Shown one piece after another: positions 1 through 7,707 of a DNA stretch of 64,000 nucleotides (position 1 is its first letter; every line of letters starts with the position of its first letter). The notes under the pieces are model-generated. The model was given only the letters and a program-made list of their open reading frames with translations, was not told the origin of the DNA and ran no database searches. The translations under genes were made by a program, and so were the position numbers. Origin of the DNA: an uncultured Poribacteria bacterium (lineage in GTDB: Bacteria > Poribacteria > WGA-4E > WGA-3G); the NCBI GenBank assembly GCA_951828515.1, contig OX639992.1:5248217-5312216 (forward strand). The letters run 5' to 3'.

Positions 1-1
1 G

Positions 2-1990
2 ACTGAGGAGGATACTGGTGAAAATCAGGGCGTAGCGCCGGAAGAGCCAGAGACTGAGACAGAAGACGAAACGGCTTCCGATCAGTCTGATGGCGAAGCC
101 GTGTCCGAAGATCCCTCTACTGAAGAAGGTGCAGAAGATGAGGACGAATTGAAGATCTACCGGAAACACGGTTTTCGCGGTCGGTGGGAAGATCCGAGTG
201 CCGTCGCTTCAGATGCACAGAGGTTATACGCCGGTGAATTTAGCAGGCGTCCTATTCAAACCAAAAAGTCGTTTCGACTCATCAAAGTTGATAGAAAGAG
301 AACCTATCGAGGCGATATTTACTTCTACGGTGCAGACCGGTACTCTTACGAGCGGCAGAACGCTACACGCATCGGTAGGCGGTGGATTATGCGATGGGGG
401 CATACGCAATCCTTTTATACCCCGTGGGATAACCGTGAAGAAGGTAGACGCCCTATCAATTTTACGGGTAGGACTGAGCTGCAAGCCCGTAGTTTTAAGG
501 AAGAGCTGAAACTCCCCGGAGAATCCACGCTTAGATCTTTCGGAATACTCACCTACGGATCTGGTTTTTCCACCGTTTCTGATACCGATCGAGATGAGAA
601 TGATAACCTCACGTTTTCGCGGGAAACCATTGGAGATATTACGGGTAGGATCGAAGTTCGACACGTTCACGATTTCACGGGTGAAGGCACAACCTCACTA
701 CAGAAACTCCCGCAATTCACTGTGAATTTCTCACGGATGCGTGTGAGTGCCCTACCACTCTTTGGGAGTCTGAACAATCGTATGGAAAGCGTTGCTGAAA
801 AGTTCAAAACTGAGAAACCTTTTCTCTCATTATTTTCTATTCCAACCCTGGAAAGCACAAGTTTCGACTTGGATGTTGAACTCGGTAACTTCTTTAGAGA
901 GGTGTATAAGGGCAAAGCAGGCGAAGAAAGAGATGTATATCTACAGACGCTGGATCTCGGATTCGATGTCCGTAAGCAATCAACACTCCTGATTACACCC
1001 TTACGGGAACTCCAGATGAGTTTGGATCTCAATACAAATATGGTATGGCATGACCAAGACCAGGAGAAGAATAGGAACATCATAAAAAGGGTCTTCAGTT
1101 TTAATGGATCCGCTACAAACACACTCTTCCGAGTTTTCAACGTCGGCTATATCCCTGGGCTCCGAAAGTTGAGACACGAAATCCAATCCTCACTCCGATT
1201 TAATTATCAGCCTGCTGTTGATGAAGATGATAATCTCTATCCTTTCGGTCCCAGCACCTATTTCTATGAACGGAAGAGACTCACCTATAACTTCAATACG
1301 AATTTTGAAATTAAGACTCGACGGAGCCAATCGGCACACCGTATCTTCTATTTTGATACTCGGCTCACCGCTGATTTCACGGATTTCGATCCTTTGTATA
1401 GGCGGAAGTATGAACCCATTGAGAGCGATTTCACATTCGTCCCACTTCCGAGTCGAAACCTAAACGTGACCGTCCGCTTTACACACGACCCTAACCCACA
1501 TCCTGACGATGGAAAGCAATTTAAAATGGTTGGGTTCCGTAGCAACATCCGTTACACCCGACCGTCTTGGAATATCAGTCTCGGAAACTCATTCAGCAAG
1601 CGGCATACCTCAAGACGGACTTCTCGAGCGATTACTGCCACTGGACGCTACCGCTTTAGCCAAGACCTCGAATTCGACGTGAGTCTTATCTATTATCCGA
1701 TTGATGGGCAATTCTATTCACAACGCATCAGTATGACGCGTAATCTTCACGATTGGAACCTCCGTATCTCTTGGAACCGTGTCGGCATTAAGCGCGATGA
1801 TGTCCCCTCAGCCTACAACAGCGTCCGTCAGGACTTCACGTTCCAGGTGAACCTGATTCAGGAACCTGCGGTTTCAATGGGTGTCGGTTATGACGCAACG
1901 ACTGAAACTTGGGGACTCCGTACCTTACCTGCAGGCGCGCCTTACAATGCATTCGGTACCGGAAACTCACTCGGCAGATCCTATTTTTAA
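2..1990 (+). CDS. LptD/OstA-like outer-membrane beta-barrel protein, 5' partial
   Basis: The frame is already open at the first bases of the window, so the N-terminus lies upstream; a GTG at 101 is only an internal candidate. The visible start is a highly acidic stretch rich in Glu, Asp and Thr, followed by about 600 residues of alternating polar and hydrophobic short strands rich in Tyr, Phe, Arg and Asn, typical of a large barrel. A stretch near the middle ([15 protein letters not shown], then paired NFNTNFEIK and DTRLTADF strands) resembles the C-terminal barrel of LPS-assembly protein LptD. The last residue is Phe, as in the usual outer-membrane beta-signal. Family knowledge: LptD inserts lipopolysaccharide into the outer leaflet. 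Another large barrel protein cannot be excluded. Confidence 0.62.
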   Translation, partial: TEEDTGENQGVAPEEPETETEDETASDQSDGEAVSEDPSTEEGAEDEDELKIYRKHGFRGRWEDPSAVASDAQRLYAGEFSRRPIQTKKSFRLIKVDRKRTYRGDIYFYGADRYSYERQNATRIGRRWIMRWGHTQSFYTPWDNREEGRRPINFTGRTELQARSFKEELKLPGESTLRSFGILTYGSGFSTVSDTDRDENDNLTFSRETIGDITGRIEVRHVHDFTGEGTTSLQKLPQFTVNFSRMRVSALPLFGSLNNRMESVAEKFKTEKPFLSLFSIPTLESTSFDLDVELGNFFREVYKGKAGEERDVYLQTLDLGFDVRKQSTLLITPLRELQMSLDLNTNMVWHDQDQEKNRNIIKRVFSFNGSATNTLFRVFNVGYIPGLRKLRHEIQSSLRFNYQPAVDEDDNLYPFGPSTYFYERKRLTYNFNTNFEIKTRRSQSAHRIFYFDTRLTADFTDFDPLYRRKYEPIESDFTFVPLPSRNLNVTVRFTHDPNPHPDDGKQFKMVGFRSNIRYTRPSWNISLGNSFSKRHTSRRTSRAITATGRYRFSQDLEFDVSLIYYPIDGQFYSQRISMTRNLHDWNLRISWNRVGIKRDDVPSAYNSVRQDFTFQVNLIQEPAVSMGVGYDATTETWGLRTLPAGAPYNAFGTGNSLGRSYF

Positions 1991-2021
1991 TGGCTTTCGG
2001 CAGTCAGCAGTCAGCAGTCGG

Positions 2022-2274
2022 CACAGCGCAGATTTTCTCGCCACAAAATTCCCTGATGCAGAATACGTTGACGTTTCGGGGCTTTGCAAGGTCGCTACTA
2101 TTGCCGAAATTGAGGCACAAGGATGGAGTCGCCGAACAAGTCCCTGATGATTTCGACTTCGTAGAGCGATTAGGTGAGCTCAACGAAGAATTAGAAATCT
2201 TAAATTCCGAGGCACATCAATTAGAGGAACGCATTGCCGAAAACGTTGTAAAGATTTTGGAAGATAAGGTATAA
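2022..2274 (+). pseudogene. Type I DNA methylase (HsdM) C-terminal remnant
   Basis: Only the last ~80 residues of an HsdM-like protein remain. They match the tail of the HsdM at 7689-9107 closely ([18 protein letters not shown], then [19 protein letters not shown] and [14 protein letters not shown]). The copy is frameshifted: in the longer gene two GGAGTC hexamers (8935-8940 and 8961-8966) bracket 20 bases, while here a single GGAGTC remains. That is a 26-base loss between direct repeats, which puts the second half in another frame. The remnant starts right after a run of CAGTCAG-type repeats (2001-2020) and lies between the barrel gene and a toxin-antitoxin pair. It is non-functional and probably a product of recombination with an hsdM locus. 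Confidence 0.82.
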
Positions 2275-2292
2275 TACCAAAGGGGTAGGGTC

Positions 2293-2649
2293 TTGGACCA
2301 AGCGACGAAACGTGTGATATGGGTTGGTGATTCGCGAGACCAGTTAAGGAGTTTCCCTAAAGCCGCAAGAAGAACAGTAGGGGCAGCGTTAAATGCCGCT
2401 CAATCCGGACTTAAACATATAGATGCCAAACCGTTGCGGGGAGTGGGTTCGGGTGTATTTGAAATCTCCACCCGTTATGATACGAACACCTATCGTGCTA
2501 TTTATACTGTCAAACTCGGCGAAAACATCTATGTGCTACATGTGTTTCAGAAGAAATCCGCGCGTGGTATTCGCACACCCAAAAGGGAAATTGACTTGAT
2601 CAAACAACGCCTGAGAGTAGCACGAGAAATGGAGGAAAAAAATGAGTGA
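2293..2649 (+). CDS. RelE/HigB-like toxin (phage-derived Gp49-like family)
   Basis: This 118-residue basic protein begins at TTG after a G-rich AAGGGGTAGG site. It shows the Gp49-like toxin pattern: a central DAKPLRGVGSGVFEIS segment, then YRAIYTVKL and IYVLHVFQKKSARGIRTPKREIDLIKQRL near the end. Related proteins are ribosome-dependent mRNA interferases of the RelE/ParE fold. The gene overlaps the next one by 8 bases, and that gene encodes an XRE-type helix-turn-helix protein, the usual toxin-first (HigBA-like) order. It sits just after a broken hsdM tail, in line with an accessory, exchangeable region. The family call is strong; toxicity is inferred. Confidence 0.82.
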   Translation: MDQATKRVIWVGDSRDQLRSFPKAARRTVGAALNAAQSGLKHIDAKPLRGVGSGVFEISTRYDTNTYRAIYTVKLGENIYVLHVFQKKSARGIRTPKREIDLIKQRLRVAREMEEKNE

Positions 2650-2968
2650 AGAAGTCAAAATTGAGGAGAGCTCTGGTAATGTGTTTCTGGACATCGGTTT
2701 CTCTAAAGCAGAGGCTGAACGCGAACAACTAAGAGTGGATCTTGTGATCAAAATCTATCGTCTTCTTGAAGAACTAAAACTGACTCCTGCAAAAGCAGAA
2801 AAACGCTTTGGGCTTGATCCGTCCGATGTGTCCCGAATACTGAAAGGCGACTTCGATTTTAATGTGGACCAACTGTTCACAATTCTGAACCAGTTGAACT
2901 GCAATGTTGAAATTCGCATTACACCTTCGGATGAAAAAGTTGGGCACCTGCAAGTCGTTGCAACTTAA
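2642..2968 (+). CDS. HigA-like XRE-family antitoxin
   Basis: A 108-residue protein with a helix-turn-helix at about residues 38-75 (LTPAKAEKRFGLDPSDVSRILKG), followed by a segment reading QLFTILNQLNCNVEIRI that is typical of the HTH_37 class of antitoxins. GGAGGAAAAA directly before the ATG is a strong Shine-Dalgarno site lying inside the end of the toxin gene, so the two are co-translated. The protein should bind and neutralise the upstream RelE-like toxin and repress their shared promoter. The next gene, an SDR enzyme, follows after 11 bases, so some read-through into it is possible. Confidence 0.83.
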   Translation: MSEEVKIEESSGNVFLDIGFSKAEAEREQLRVDLVIKIYRLLEELKLTPAKAEKRFGLDPSDVSRILKGDFDFNVDQLFTILNQLNCNVEIRITPSDEKVGHLQVVAT

Positions 2969-2979
2969 GGTAGAGTTTT

Positions 2980-3753
2980 ATGGTACTCAAGGATCGCATC
3001 TGCATTGTAACCGGTGGGAGTTCAGGCATCGGGCGCGGCATCGCACTCGAATGTGCACGTGAGGGGGCGCGGGTCACTGTCGTCGATAAACAGGAAACAC
3101 CCCTCCGTGGCAAGTATCACGAAACCGATACCACAACCCCGACCGTCGTAGAAATCGAAAAACTCGGAGCAGAGGGACTATTCCTCCAAGCCGATATCGC
3201 TGACGAATCAGAGGTGGCACGCGTAATTCAGCGAACCGTCGAACACTTTGGAGGACTCGATATTCTCGTCAATAACGCCGGTATTCATATCCCCGGTGGC
3301 GCGCAGGACCTCTCAATCGCTGATTGGGACAGCGTTGTTGGGGTCAACCTCCGAGGCGTCTTCGTCGCTACAAAACTCGCACTCCCTCACCTGAAACAAT
3401 CGAAATTTGGAAGGATTATCCAGATCGCCTCCGTCCATGCGTATGGCGGCGGCGCAGGACCCGCGTATGCTCCGGCAAAAGCCGCTATTGTCAACATGGT
3501 CCGAGATATAGCATTAGAAATCGGGCAATTCGGCATAACCGTCAACGCTATCTGTCCGGGTTATATCGAGACGGCAATTCAGGACTACCTCACCCCGGAG
3601 CAGATTGACGAGGCATTAGAGAAAACCGCTATGCCGCGTTTCGGTCTACCAAGAGACATCGGGCGTGCTGTGGTCTTTCTCGCTTCCGACGATGCTGAGT
3701 GGGTTACAGGTGCTTCTCTGCTCGTTGATGGAGGATTCGCCGCAGGCGTTTAA
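2980..3753 (+). CDS. Short-chain dehydrogenase/reductase (SDR)
   Basis: Classical SDR of 257 residues. The nucleotide-binding TGGSSGIGRG is at residues 11-20 and NNAG at 98-101. The catalytic set is Ser151, Tyr163 and Lys167 (YxxxK), and the C-terminal GASLLVDGG is standard. Such enzymes oxidise or reduce secondary alcohols of sugars, polyols or 3-oxoacyl units with NAD(P)(H); the substrate cannot be read from sequence. It lies upstream of two more SDR genes but is clearly more distant from them than they are from each other. AAGGTAGAG precedes the ATG. The 51-base gap to the next gene contains a GGCACACTCCGTGTGCC palindrome. Confidence 0.9.
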   Translation: MVLKDRICIVTGGSSGIGRGIALECAREGARVTVVDKQETPLRGKYHETDTTTPTVVEIEKLGAEGLFLQADIADESEVARVIQRTVEHFGGLDILVNNAGIHIPGGAQDLSIADWDSVVGVNLRGVFVATKLALPHLKQSKFGRIIQIASVHAYGGGAGPAYAPAKAAIVNMVRDIALEIGQFGITVNAICPGYIETAIQDYLTPEQIDEALEKTAMPRFGLPRDIGRAVVFLASDDAEWVTGASLLVDGGFAAGV

Positions 3754-3804
3754 AAGTAGTAGGCACACTCCGTGTGCCGTTATACCTAAAAGGACGAACG
3801 ACAC

Positions 3805-4605
3805 ATGCAAATCAACCAATGGGGAACAATCCGTTTCACAGATAAAGTCGCGTTGATAACTGGCGGTGCCTCCGGCATCGGTAGGGCAACGGCGAACCGT
3901 CTCTCCGCTGAAGGCGCGCATGTCATCATCGCCGATAACAACGCCGAAATGGCGCAGCAGGCAGTCGCAGAAATCCAAGAAACGGGCGGGAAGGCACTTT
4001 TTATAGAAACCGATCTCGCTGATGATGAAAGCGTCATCGCCACTGCAGGTGCTGTCGCCGAGAAGTTTTCCGCACTTCACATCCTCGTCAATAACGCTGC
4101 TATCGCGAGAGGTGGCAAAATTGAAGACGGTGGCTGGATTCCAAATTGGGAACCCGAAACCGGAATCGGTCTCCGCGGTTGGGCTGTCATCACGCAGCAC
4201 TTGTTACCCCTTTTAAAACAGGAAGGTGCTGCCATCGTTAACCTCTCCTCAGAAGGCGGATTTCTCGGTAGACCCGGAGGTTGGGTCTACGATGCCATTA
4301 AATCCGCGTTAGTCTCACTCACAAAAACAATGGCGTATGAATTCGTCGAATACGGTATTCGCGTTAACGCTGTCGCACCTGGCTGGGTTGTCACGGAGAT
4401 GCACTTCGGGAGAGCACCTGATCCCGCCGCACGTAAGAAGGAATTGGAAGAGACTCCGATCAATTCCTGTATTATGAAACGCCGCTGTGGACCGGAAGAG
4501 ATCGCATCATCAATCGCTTTTCTCCTTAGCGATGATGCCTCCTACATCACAGGTCAAACGATACACGTAGATGGTGGACGTTGGGGAATGTCCGTCGGTC
4601 GATGA
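3805..4605 (+). CDS. SDR oxidoreductase, tandem copy 1
   Basis: A 266-residue SDR with TGGASGIGRA at residues 19-28, NNAA at 96-99 in place of NNAG, Ser148/149, Tyr162 and Lys166, and the C-terminal GQTIHVDGG. AAAGGACG precedes the ATG. It is followed after 40 bases by a close paralogue with the same start pattern and the same last residues (RWGMSV). The pair is a tandem duplication; a 77-base stretch (3922-3998) is identical to 4763-4839. The enzyme is probably a sugar or polyol dehydrogenase, but the substrate is unknown. It most likely shares a transcript with the SDR genes on either side. Confidence 0.9.
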   Translation: MQINQWGTIRFTDKVALITGGASGIGRATANRLSAEGAHVIIADNNAEMAQQAVAEIQETGGKALFIETDLADDESVIATAGAVAEKFSALHILVNNAAIARGGKIEDGGWIPNWEPETGIGLRGWAVITQHLLPLLKQEGAAIVNLSSEGGFLGRPGGWVYDAIKSALVSLTKTMAYEFVEYGIRVNAVAPGWVVTEMHFGRAPDPAARKKELEETPINSCIMKRRCGPEEIASSIAFLLSDDASYITGQTIHVDGGRWGMSVGR

Positions 4606-4645
4606 ACTTCAACGCGAATCCATACATCAAAAGGCTTAGCAACAG

Positions 4646-5446
4646 ATGCAAACCAATCCGTTAGGAACAATCCGTTTTACAGATAAGACTGCTCTCATCA
4701 CAGGTGGTGCCTCCGGTATCGGTAGAGCAACAGCGAATCGCCTCGCATCCGAAGGTGCACACGTCATCATCGCCGATAACAACGCCGAAATGGCGCAGCA
4801 GGCAGTCGCAGAAATCCAAGAAACGGGCGGGAAGGCACTCTACATAGGCATTGATCTTGCCGATGACGAAAGTGTCCGCGCCGCTGTGCACGCCGTCACC
4901 GAAAAGTTTTCTACACTTCACATCCTTGTCAATAATGCTGCTATCTTGAGGACGGGTAAAATTGAAAATGGGGCGTGGTTACCGAATTGGGACCTCGAAA
5001 CCGCAACCGGTCTTCGAGGATGGGTATTGACTACGCAGTTGTTACTGCCGTTGTTGAAGAACGAGGGGGGTGCTATCGTCAACCTATCATCAGAGGGCGG
5101 ATTTCTTGGCAGACCCGGACAGTGGGTCTACGATGCCATTAAAGCGGCACTGGTCTCTGTCACGAAAACAATGGCGTATGAATTTATCGAATACGGTATT
5201 CGCGTTAACGCCGTCGCCCCGGGCTGGATCGTGACGGAGATGCACTTTGGTGGAACTGCGGATCCGGTTGCTCGAAAAAAGGAGTTAGAGGAATTATCAA
5301 TCTCCTCATGTATAATGAAACGTCTTGCCGCGCCAGAAGAGATCGCAGCCGCTATCACCTTCCTTCTGAGCGATGATGCCTCTTATATCACAGGGCAAAC
5401 GATACATGTAGATGGCGGACGCTGGGGTATGTCCGTTGGTCACTAA
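4646..5446 (+). CDS. SDR oxidoreductase, tandem copy 2
   Basis: This is the second member of the tandem SDR pair, also 266 residues, with TGGASGIGRA, NNAA, a Ser-Ser-Glu catalytic serine segment, YDAIK and a GQTIHVDGG ending. It differs from copy 1 mostly in the substrate-side loop around residues 100-125 (TGKIENGAWLPNWDLETATG against GGKIEDGGWIPNWEPETGIG) and in the helix near residue 210. This fits two enzymes of related but possibly different substrate range. There is no strong Shine-Dalgarno (AAAAGGCTTAGC). Immediately after the stop comes a copy of the dispersed CCGCAAGG element in reverse orientation. Confidence 0.9.
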   Translation: MQTNPLGTIRFTDKTALITGGASGIGRATANRLASEGAHVIIADNNAEMAQQAVAEIQETGGKALYIGIDLADDESVRAAVHAVTEKFSTLHILVNNAAILRTGKIENGAWLPNWDLETATGLRGWVLTTQLLLPLLKNEGGAIVNLSSEGGFLGRPGQWVYDAIKAALVSVTKTMAYEFIEYGIRVNAVAPGWIVTEMHFGGTADPVARKKELEELSISSCIMKRLAAPEEIAAAITFLLSDDASYITGQTIHVDGGRWGMSVGH

Positions 5447-5449
5447 TTT

Positions 5450-5553
5450 TTAATTGTTCCTTGCGGTTCGGTCAGGCGAGTTAGAATATTCATGTTCCGT
5501 TCCGTAGAGTTGAAGAAACACCCCAGCAAAAACCCTGCGCCGTTGTGGCAGGC
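5450..5553 (-). repeat. Dispersed CCGCAAGG...AATTAAAA element, copy a
   Basis: Read on the minus strand, it begins with a small hairpin (AGCCTGC ... GCAGGGT around a CACAACGGC loop), continues through the GTTTTTGCTGGGG box and ends with CCGCAAGGAACAATTAA. The same layout occurs at 15928-16017, 30963-31048 and 55731-55816. This copy lies just past the stop of an SDR gene and points back toward it, so here it does not serve as a ribosome-binding site. Confidence 0.7.
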
Positions 5554-5626
5554 TTGCGTCTTGATTTTAAGGAAGAGGCTCAGAATGTCCAAAAACCACA
5601 GCGTAGTGTAATGGAGTGGTGCTCAG

Positions 5627-6190
5627 GTGAACACAAGTAAAAATATGCATAACAAGACTCACACCACAGCCGTTGTCCTCATCCCACCTGAATCTGTGCA
5701 ACCACCCATCCAAGACCTACGCAGAATTCATGACCGAAACTTCGTGCGATGGATGCCACACATAACGCTGCTCTATCCGTTCGCGGAACAGCACGATTTC
5801 GGATCAATTATCCCCGCGCTCACACAAGCCGCACAACAGATAGCACCTTTCTCCGTTGAGCTTGTTCGCTTTGATGCTTTCCGACACCGAAAGTCGTGTA
5901 CGATGTTCTTAGTTCCAGAACCCGAAGACGAAATTGTGCGATTACATAGCAAACTCATGCACTACTTTCCTGACTATAACGACACAGCGCGATTTGCTGG
6001 CGGTTTCCATCCCCATCTCTCCGTAGGGCAATTCCAACACCGCTCCCTTCAGACTGAACAACAGCGGCTCCAGAGCGAATGGCAGCCAATACACTGTGAA
6101 ATGGGAGCGATCAGTCTCATCTATCGCTCATCTGAAACGGATGACCGATTTGTGGTCGCTGAACGGTTTCCCTTCACGTCAAGTTCTTGA
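5627..6190 (+). CDS. 2'-5' RNA ligase / cyclic phosphodiesterase superfamily protein
   Basis: A 187-residue 2H-phosphoesterase-like protein. The two signature motifs are HITLLYPF (about residue 46) and HPHLSVGQF (about residue 125), matching the paired HxT/S motifs that form the active site. Members hydrolyse 2',3'-cyclic phosphates or ligate tRNA halves; the real substrate here is unknown. The start is chosen as GTG at 5627 with GGAG about 11 bases upstream; the ATG at 5645 is an alternative that would remove six residues. The gene stands alone between a repeat element and a broken alanine racemase gene transcribed toward it. Confidence 0.8.
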   Translation: MNTSKNMHNKTHTTAVVLIPPESVQPPIQDLRRIHDRNFVRWMPHITLLYPFAEQHDFGSIIPALTQAAQQIAPFSVELVRFDAFRHRKSCTMFLVPEPEDEIVRLHSKLMHYFPDYNDTARFAGGFHPHLSVGQFQHRSLQTEQQRLQSEWQPIHCEMGAISLIYRSSETDDRFVVAERFPFTSSS

Positions 6191-6237
6191 AATCCATTGC
6201 AGTCCCAAAGGCGAACAAGATATAATATAGATTAGAT

Positions 6238-6687
6238 TTATTCTAATACTATAAATCCAACAAAAACCGACATCCCGTTAAAAGTGTTGTGATGAACACG
6301 ATTCGCAACGGGCACGTCGAACTCTATAAAGTTATTGACCCGTAGCGGTCGACTATTACTGGTAGGAGCGGTTTCATGACCGTCCCATATTGATGGTGTA
6401 AGATTGAATTCAACGATTTGTTTGACCTGTGCAGGCAAACAACTAAAGAGGATAAGGATCGGTTTGCGTATACCCGCTTCACGCAGTTCAATTCCTTCTT
6501 CAACCGTTGCGACCGCAAACATATCAGCGACTGGGTACAGCGTTGTTACTACAGGGATTACTCCGTGCCCGTAAGCATCTGCTTTTACAACGGCGATCAA
6601 CTGTTTGCCCGTGTGTCTCTTTATCGTTTCAGCATTTTGTCGGATTGCTAACAGATTGATCTCTGTGTGTGTTCGGAAATCAGACAT
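6238..6687 (-). pseudogene. alr: Alanine racemase, N-terminal fragment
   Basis: The first ~102 residues are a clear alanine racemase N-terminus. HTEINLLAIRQNAETIK leads into AVVKADAYGHG, which contains the PLP-binding lysine (Lys35), followed by FAVATVEEGIELREAG and ILILFS. Full-length enzymes have about 370 residues. From about position 6381 the sequence stops resembling Alr and runs through a TAGGAGCGGTTTCATGACCG palindrome-type repeat before a stop. The C-terminal half with the catalytic tyrosine is missing, so the product cannot be an active racemase. It starts right next to the truncated TnpB element. A second, intact alr must exist elsewhere if the cell makes D-alanine this way. Confidence 0.85.
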
Positions 6688-6707
6688 GTTGTTTTTAACC
6701 TTGTTGA

Positions 6708-7687
6708 GTCCACACGGAAAATGCTGATGCGAAACCTCCCAAGCGAACCCCAAAGCATTTCAAAGTGCGTTGGAAGTCAACAGCACTTCGCCACAAAGAC
6801 GGAAAACTCATACTCTCTAATGGACGTGGGCGTGCCCCGATTGTATTAGAAGTAGAAGAAATAGAAACAAAACCTCGCTATGTAGAGATGTATTTCCACC
6901 GAGGACACTACTATTTCGCCCTCGTCTATAAAATAAACGTGCCTCCAAAACAGGAAACAGGTATCGCGGTTTCGGTCGATATGGGCGAAATACATCCGAT
7001 TGTCTGTCATGATGGCGAAAACACGATTATCTATAATGGGCGTTTCGTTCGGTCTATTACCCAATACCGAAACAAAGTCAATGCCCGTTTTCAAGCGAAC
7101 ATGGATAGATGCGAGAAGCGGTCAAAACGCTGGTATCAACTTCTGAAGGCAAAACGCAAAACACTTGATAAAATCAATGCACAACTCAAGGATGCCGAAC
7201 ATAAAATCACATCACGCTTTATATCCGACTGCGAAAAGGCGAAGGCGGATACGATTGTGATTGGAGACCTCAACGGCATTCGGGATCGCGCAAAGTTTGG
7301 CAAGAAGTCTAATCAGAAGATTCACCAATGGGCATTCTCTCGGATCGCACAGAAAATCTGCTACAAGGCAGAGTTGGCAGGTATTCGTGTTATCTTTGTA
7401 TCCGAAGCATATACCTCACAGACCTGCCCAAAGTGTGCAAATCGAAAGAAACCTACGAACCGAAACTATCACTGCAAACATTGCGGTTTCAAGTATCACC
7501 GCGATGGTGTAGGTGCTATCAATCTTTGGTCAAAAGTATCAGGATATTTATTGTATCCTGTAGTCGGGGAACTGGCAGCCCCCTTAGGTGTCAAATTTCA
7601 TTGGCATCTGAGTCGCTCTGGGTAACCAGAGAATTGTCCATAAGGAACAAAGGAATCCCCCTTGCTTTAGCTGGGGGAGGATGTCAA
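6708..7687 (+). mobile_element. IS200/IS605-type TnpB element, left end missing
   Basis: The element contains a TnpB-like gene and a typical right end: a GAATCCCCC ... GGGGGAGGATGTCAA hairpin with CTTTAG in the loop, closing at TCAA (7684-7687). No TnpA transposase and no left-end hairpin are visible. The TnpB frame is open back to 6708 but lacks the usual first ~80 residues. The left junction lies against the alr fragment, while the right end joins an hsdM gene whose own N-terminus is gone. The two flanks therefore do not belong to one interrupted gene, so recombination between element copies or a deletion has happened here. Confidence 0.75.
6765..7625 (+). CDS. tnpB: TnpB-family RNA-guided nuclease-like protein, N-terminally truncated
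   Basis: 286 residues from a GTG (the frame is open from 6708). The RuvC-like core is present: Asp72 in SVDMGEIHPI, the RuvC-II segment TIVIGDLNGIRD, a zinc finger CPKC (221-224) / CKHC (237-240), and Asp247 in YHRDGVGAINL. Full-length TnpB is usually 370-420 residues; most of the N-terminal wedge/REC part is missing. The residue usually Glu in RuvC-II is Gly167; Glu214 in VSEAYTSQTC could act instead, as proposed for some TnpB groups, but this is inference. Known role of the family: omega-RNA-guided DNA cleavage that helps keep the transposon. Truncation makes activity doubtful. Confidence 0.8.
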   Translation: MRWKSTALRHKDGKLILSNGRGRAPIVLEVEEIETKPRYVEMYFHRGHYYFALVYKINVPPKQETGIAVSVDMGEIHPIVCHDGENTIIYNGRFVRSITQYRNKVNARFQANMDRCEKRSKRWYQLLKAKRKTLDKINAQLKDAEHKITSRFISDCEKAKADTIVIGDLNGIRDRAKFGKKSNQKIHQWAFSRIAQKICYKAELAGIRVIFVSEAYTSQTCPKCANRKKPTNRNYHCKHCGFKYHRDGVGAINLWSKVSGYLLYPVVGELAAPLGVKFHWHLSRSG

Positions 7688-7707
7688 ACAGGCTGAGCAG
7701 GAAATCG
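7540..7707 (+). ncRNA. Probable TnpB omega-RNA (right-end RNA) with guide
   Basis: TnpB elements encode their guide RNA across the 3' end of tnpB and the element's right end. Here the segment holds several potential stems: GGGGAACTGGCAGCCCCC, CAGAG...CTCTG around 7616-7635, and the terminal CCCCC...GGGGG hairpin at about 7654-7678. It ends at TCAA (7687). The next ~20 bases (7688-7707) would be the guide; they belong to the hsdM sequence. The 5' boundary is approximate. The call rests on position and on the shape of the terminal hairpin. Confidence 0.55.

Noticed and set aside
224-670. Long open frame on the minus strand inside the barrel gene
   Set aside because: It is fully antisense to a clear beta-barrel frame, with no ribosome-binding site and no recognisable motif.
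3646-4200. 184-residue minus-strand frame across the SDR genes
   Set aside because: It overlaps two well-supported SDR genes on the other strand and has no family resemblance.
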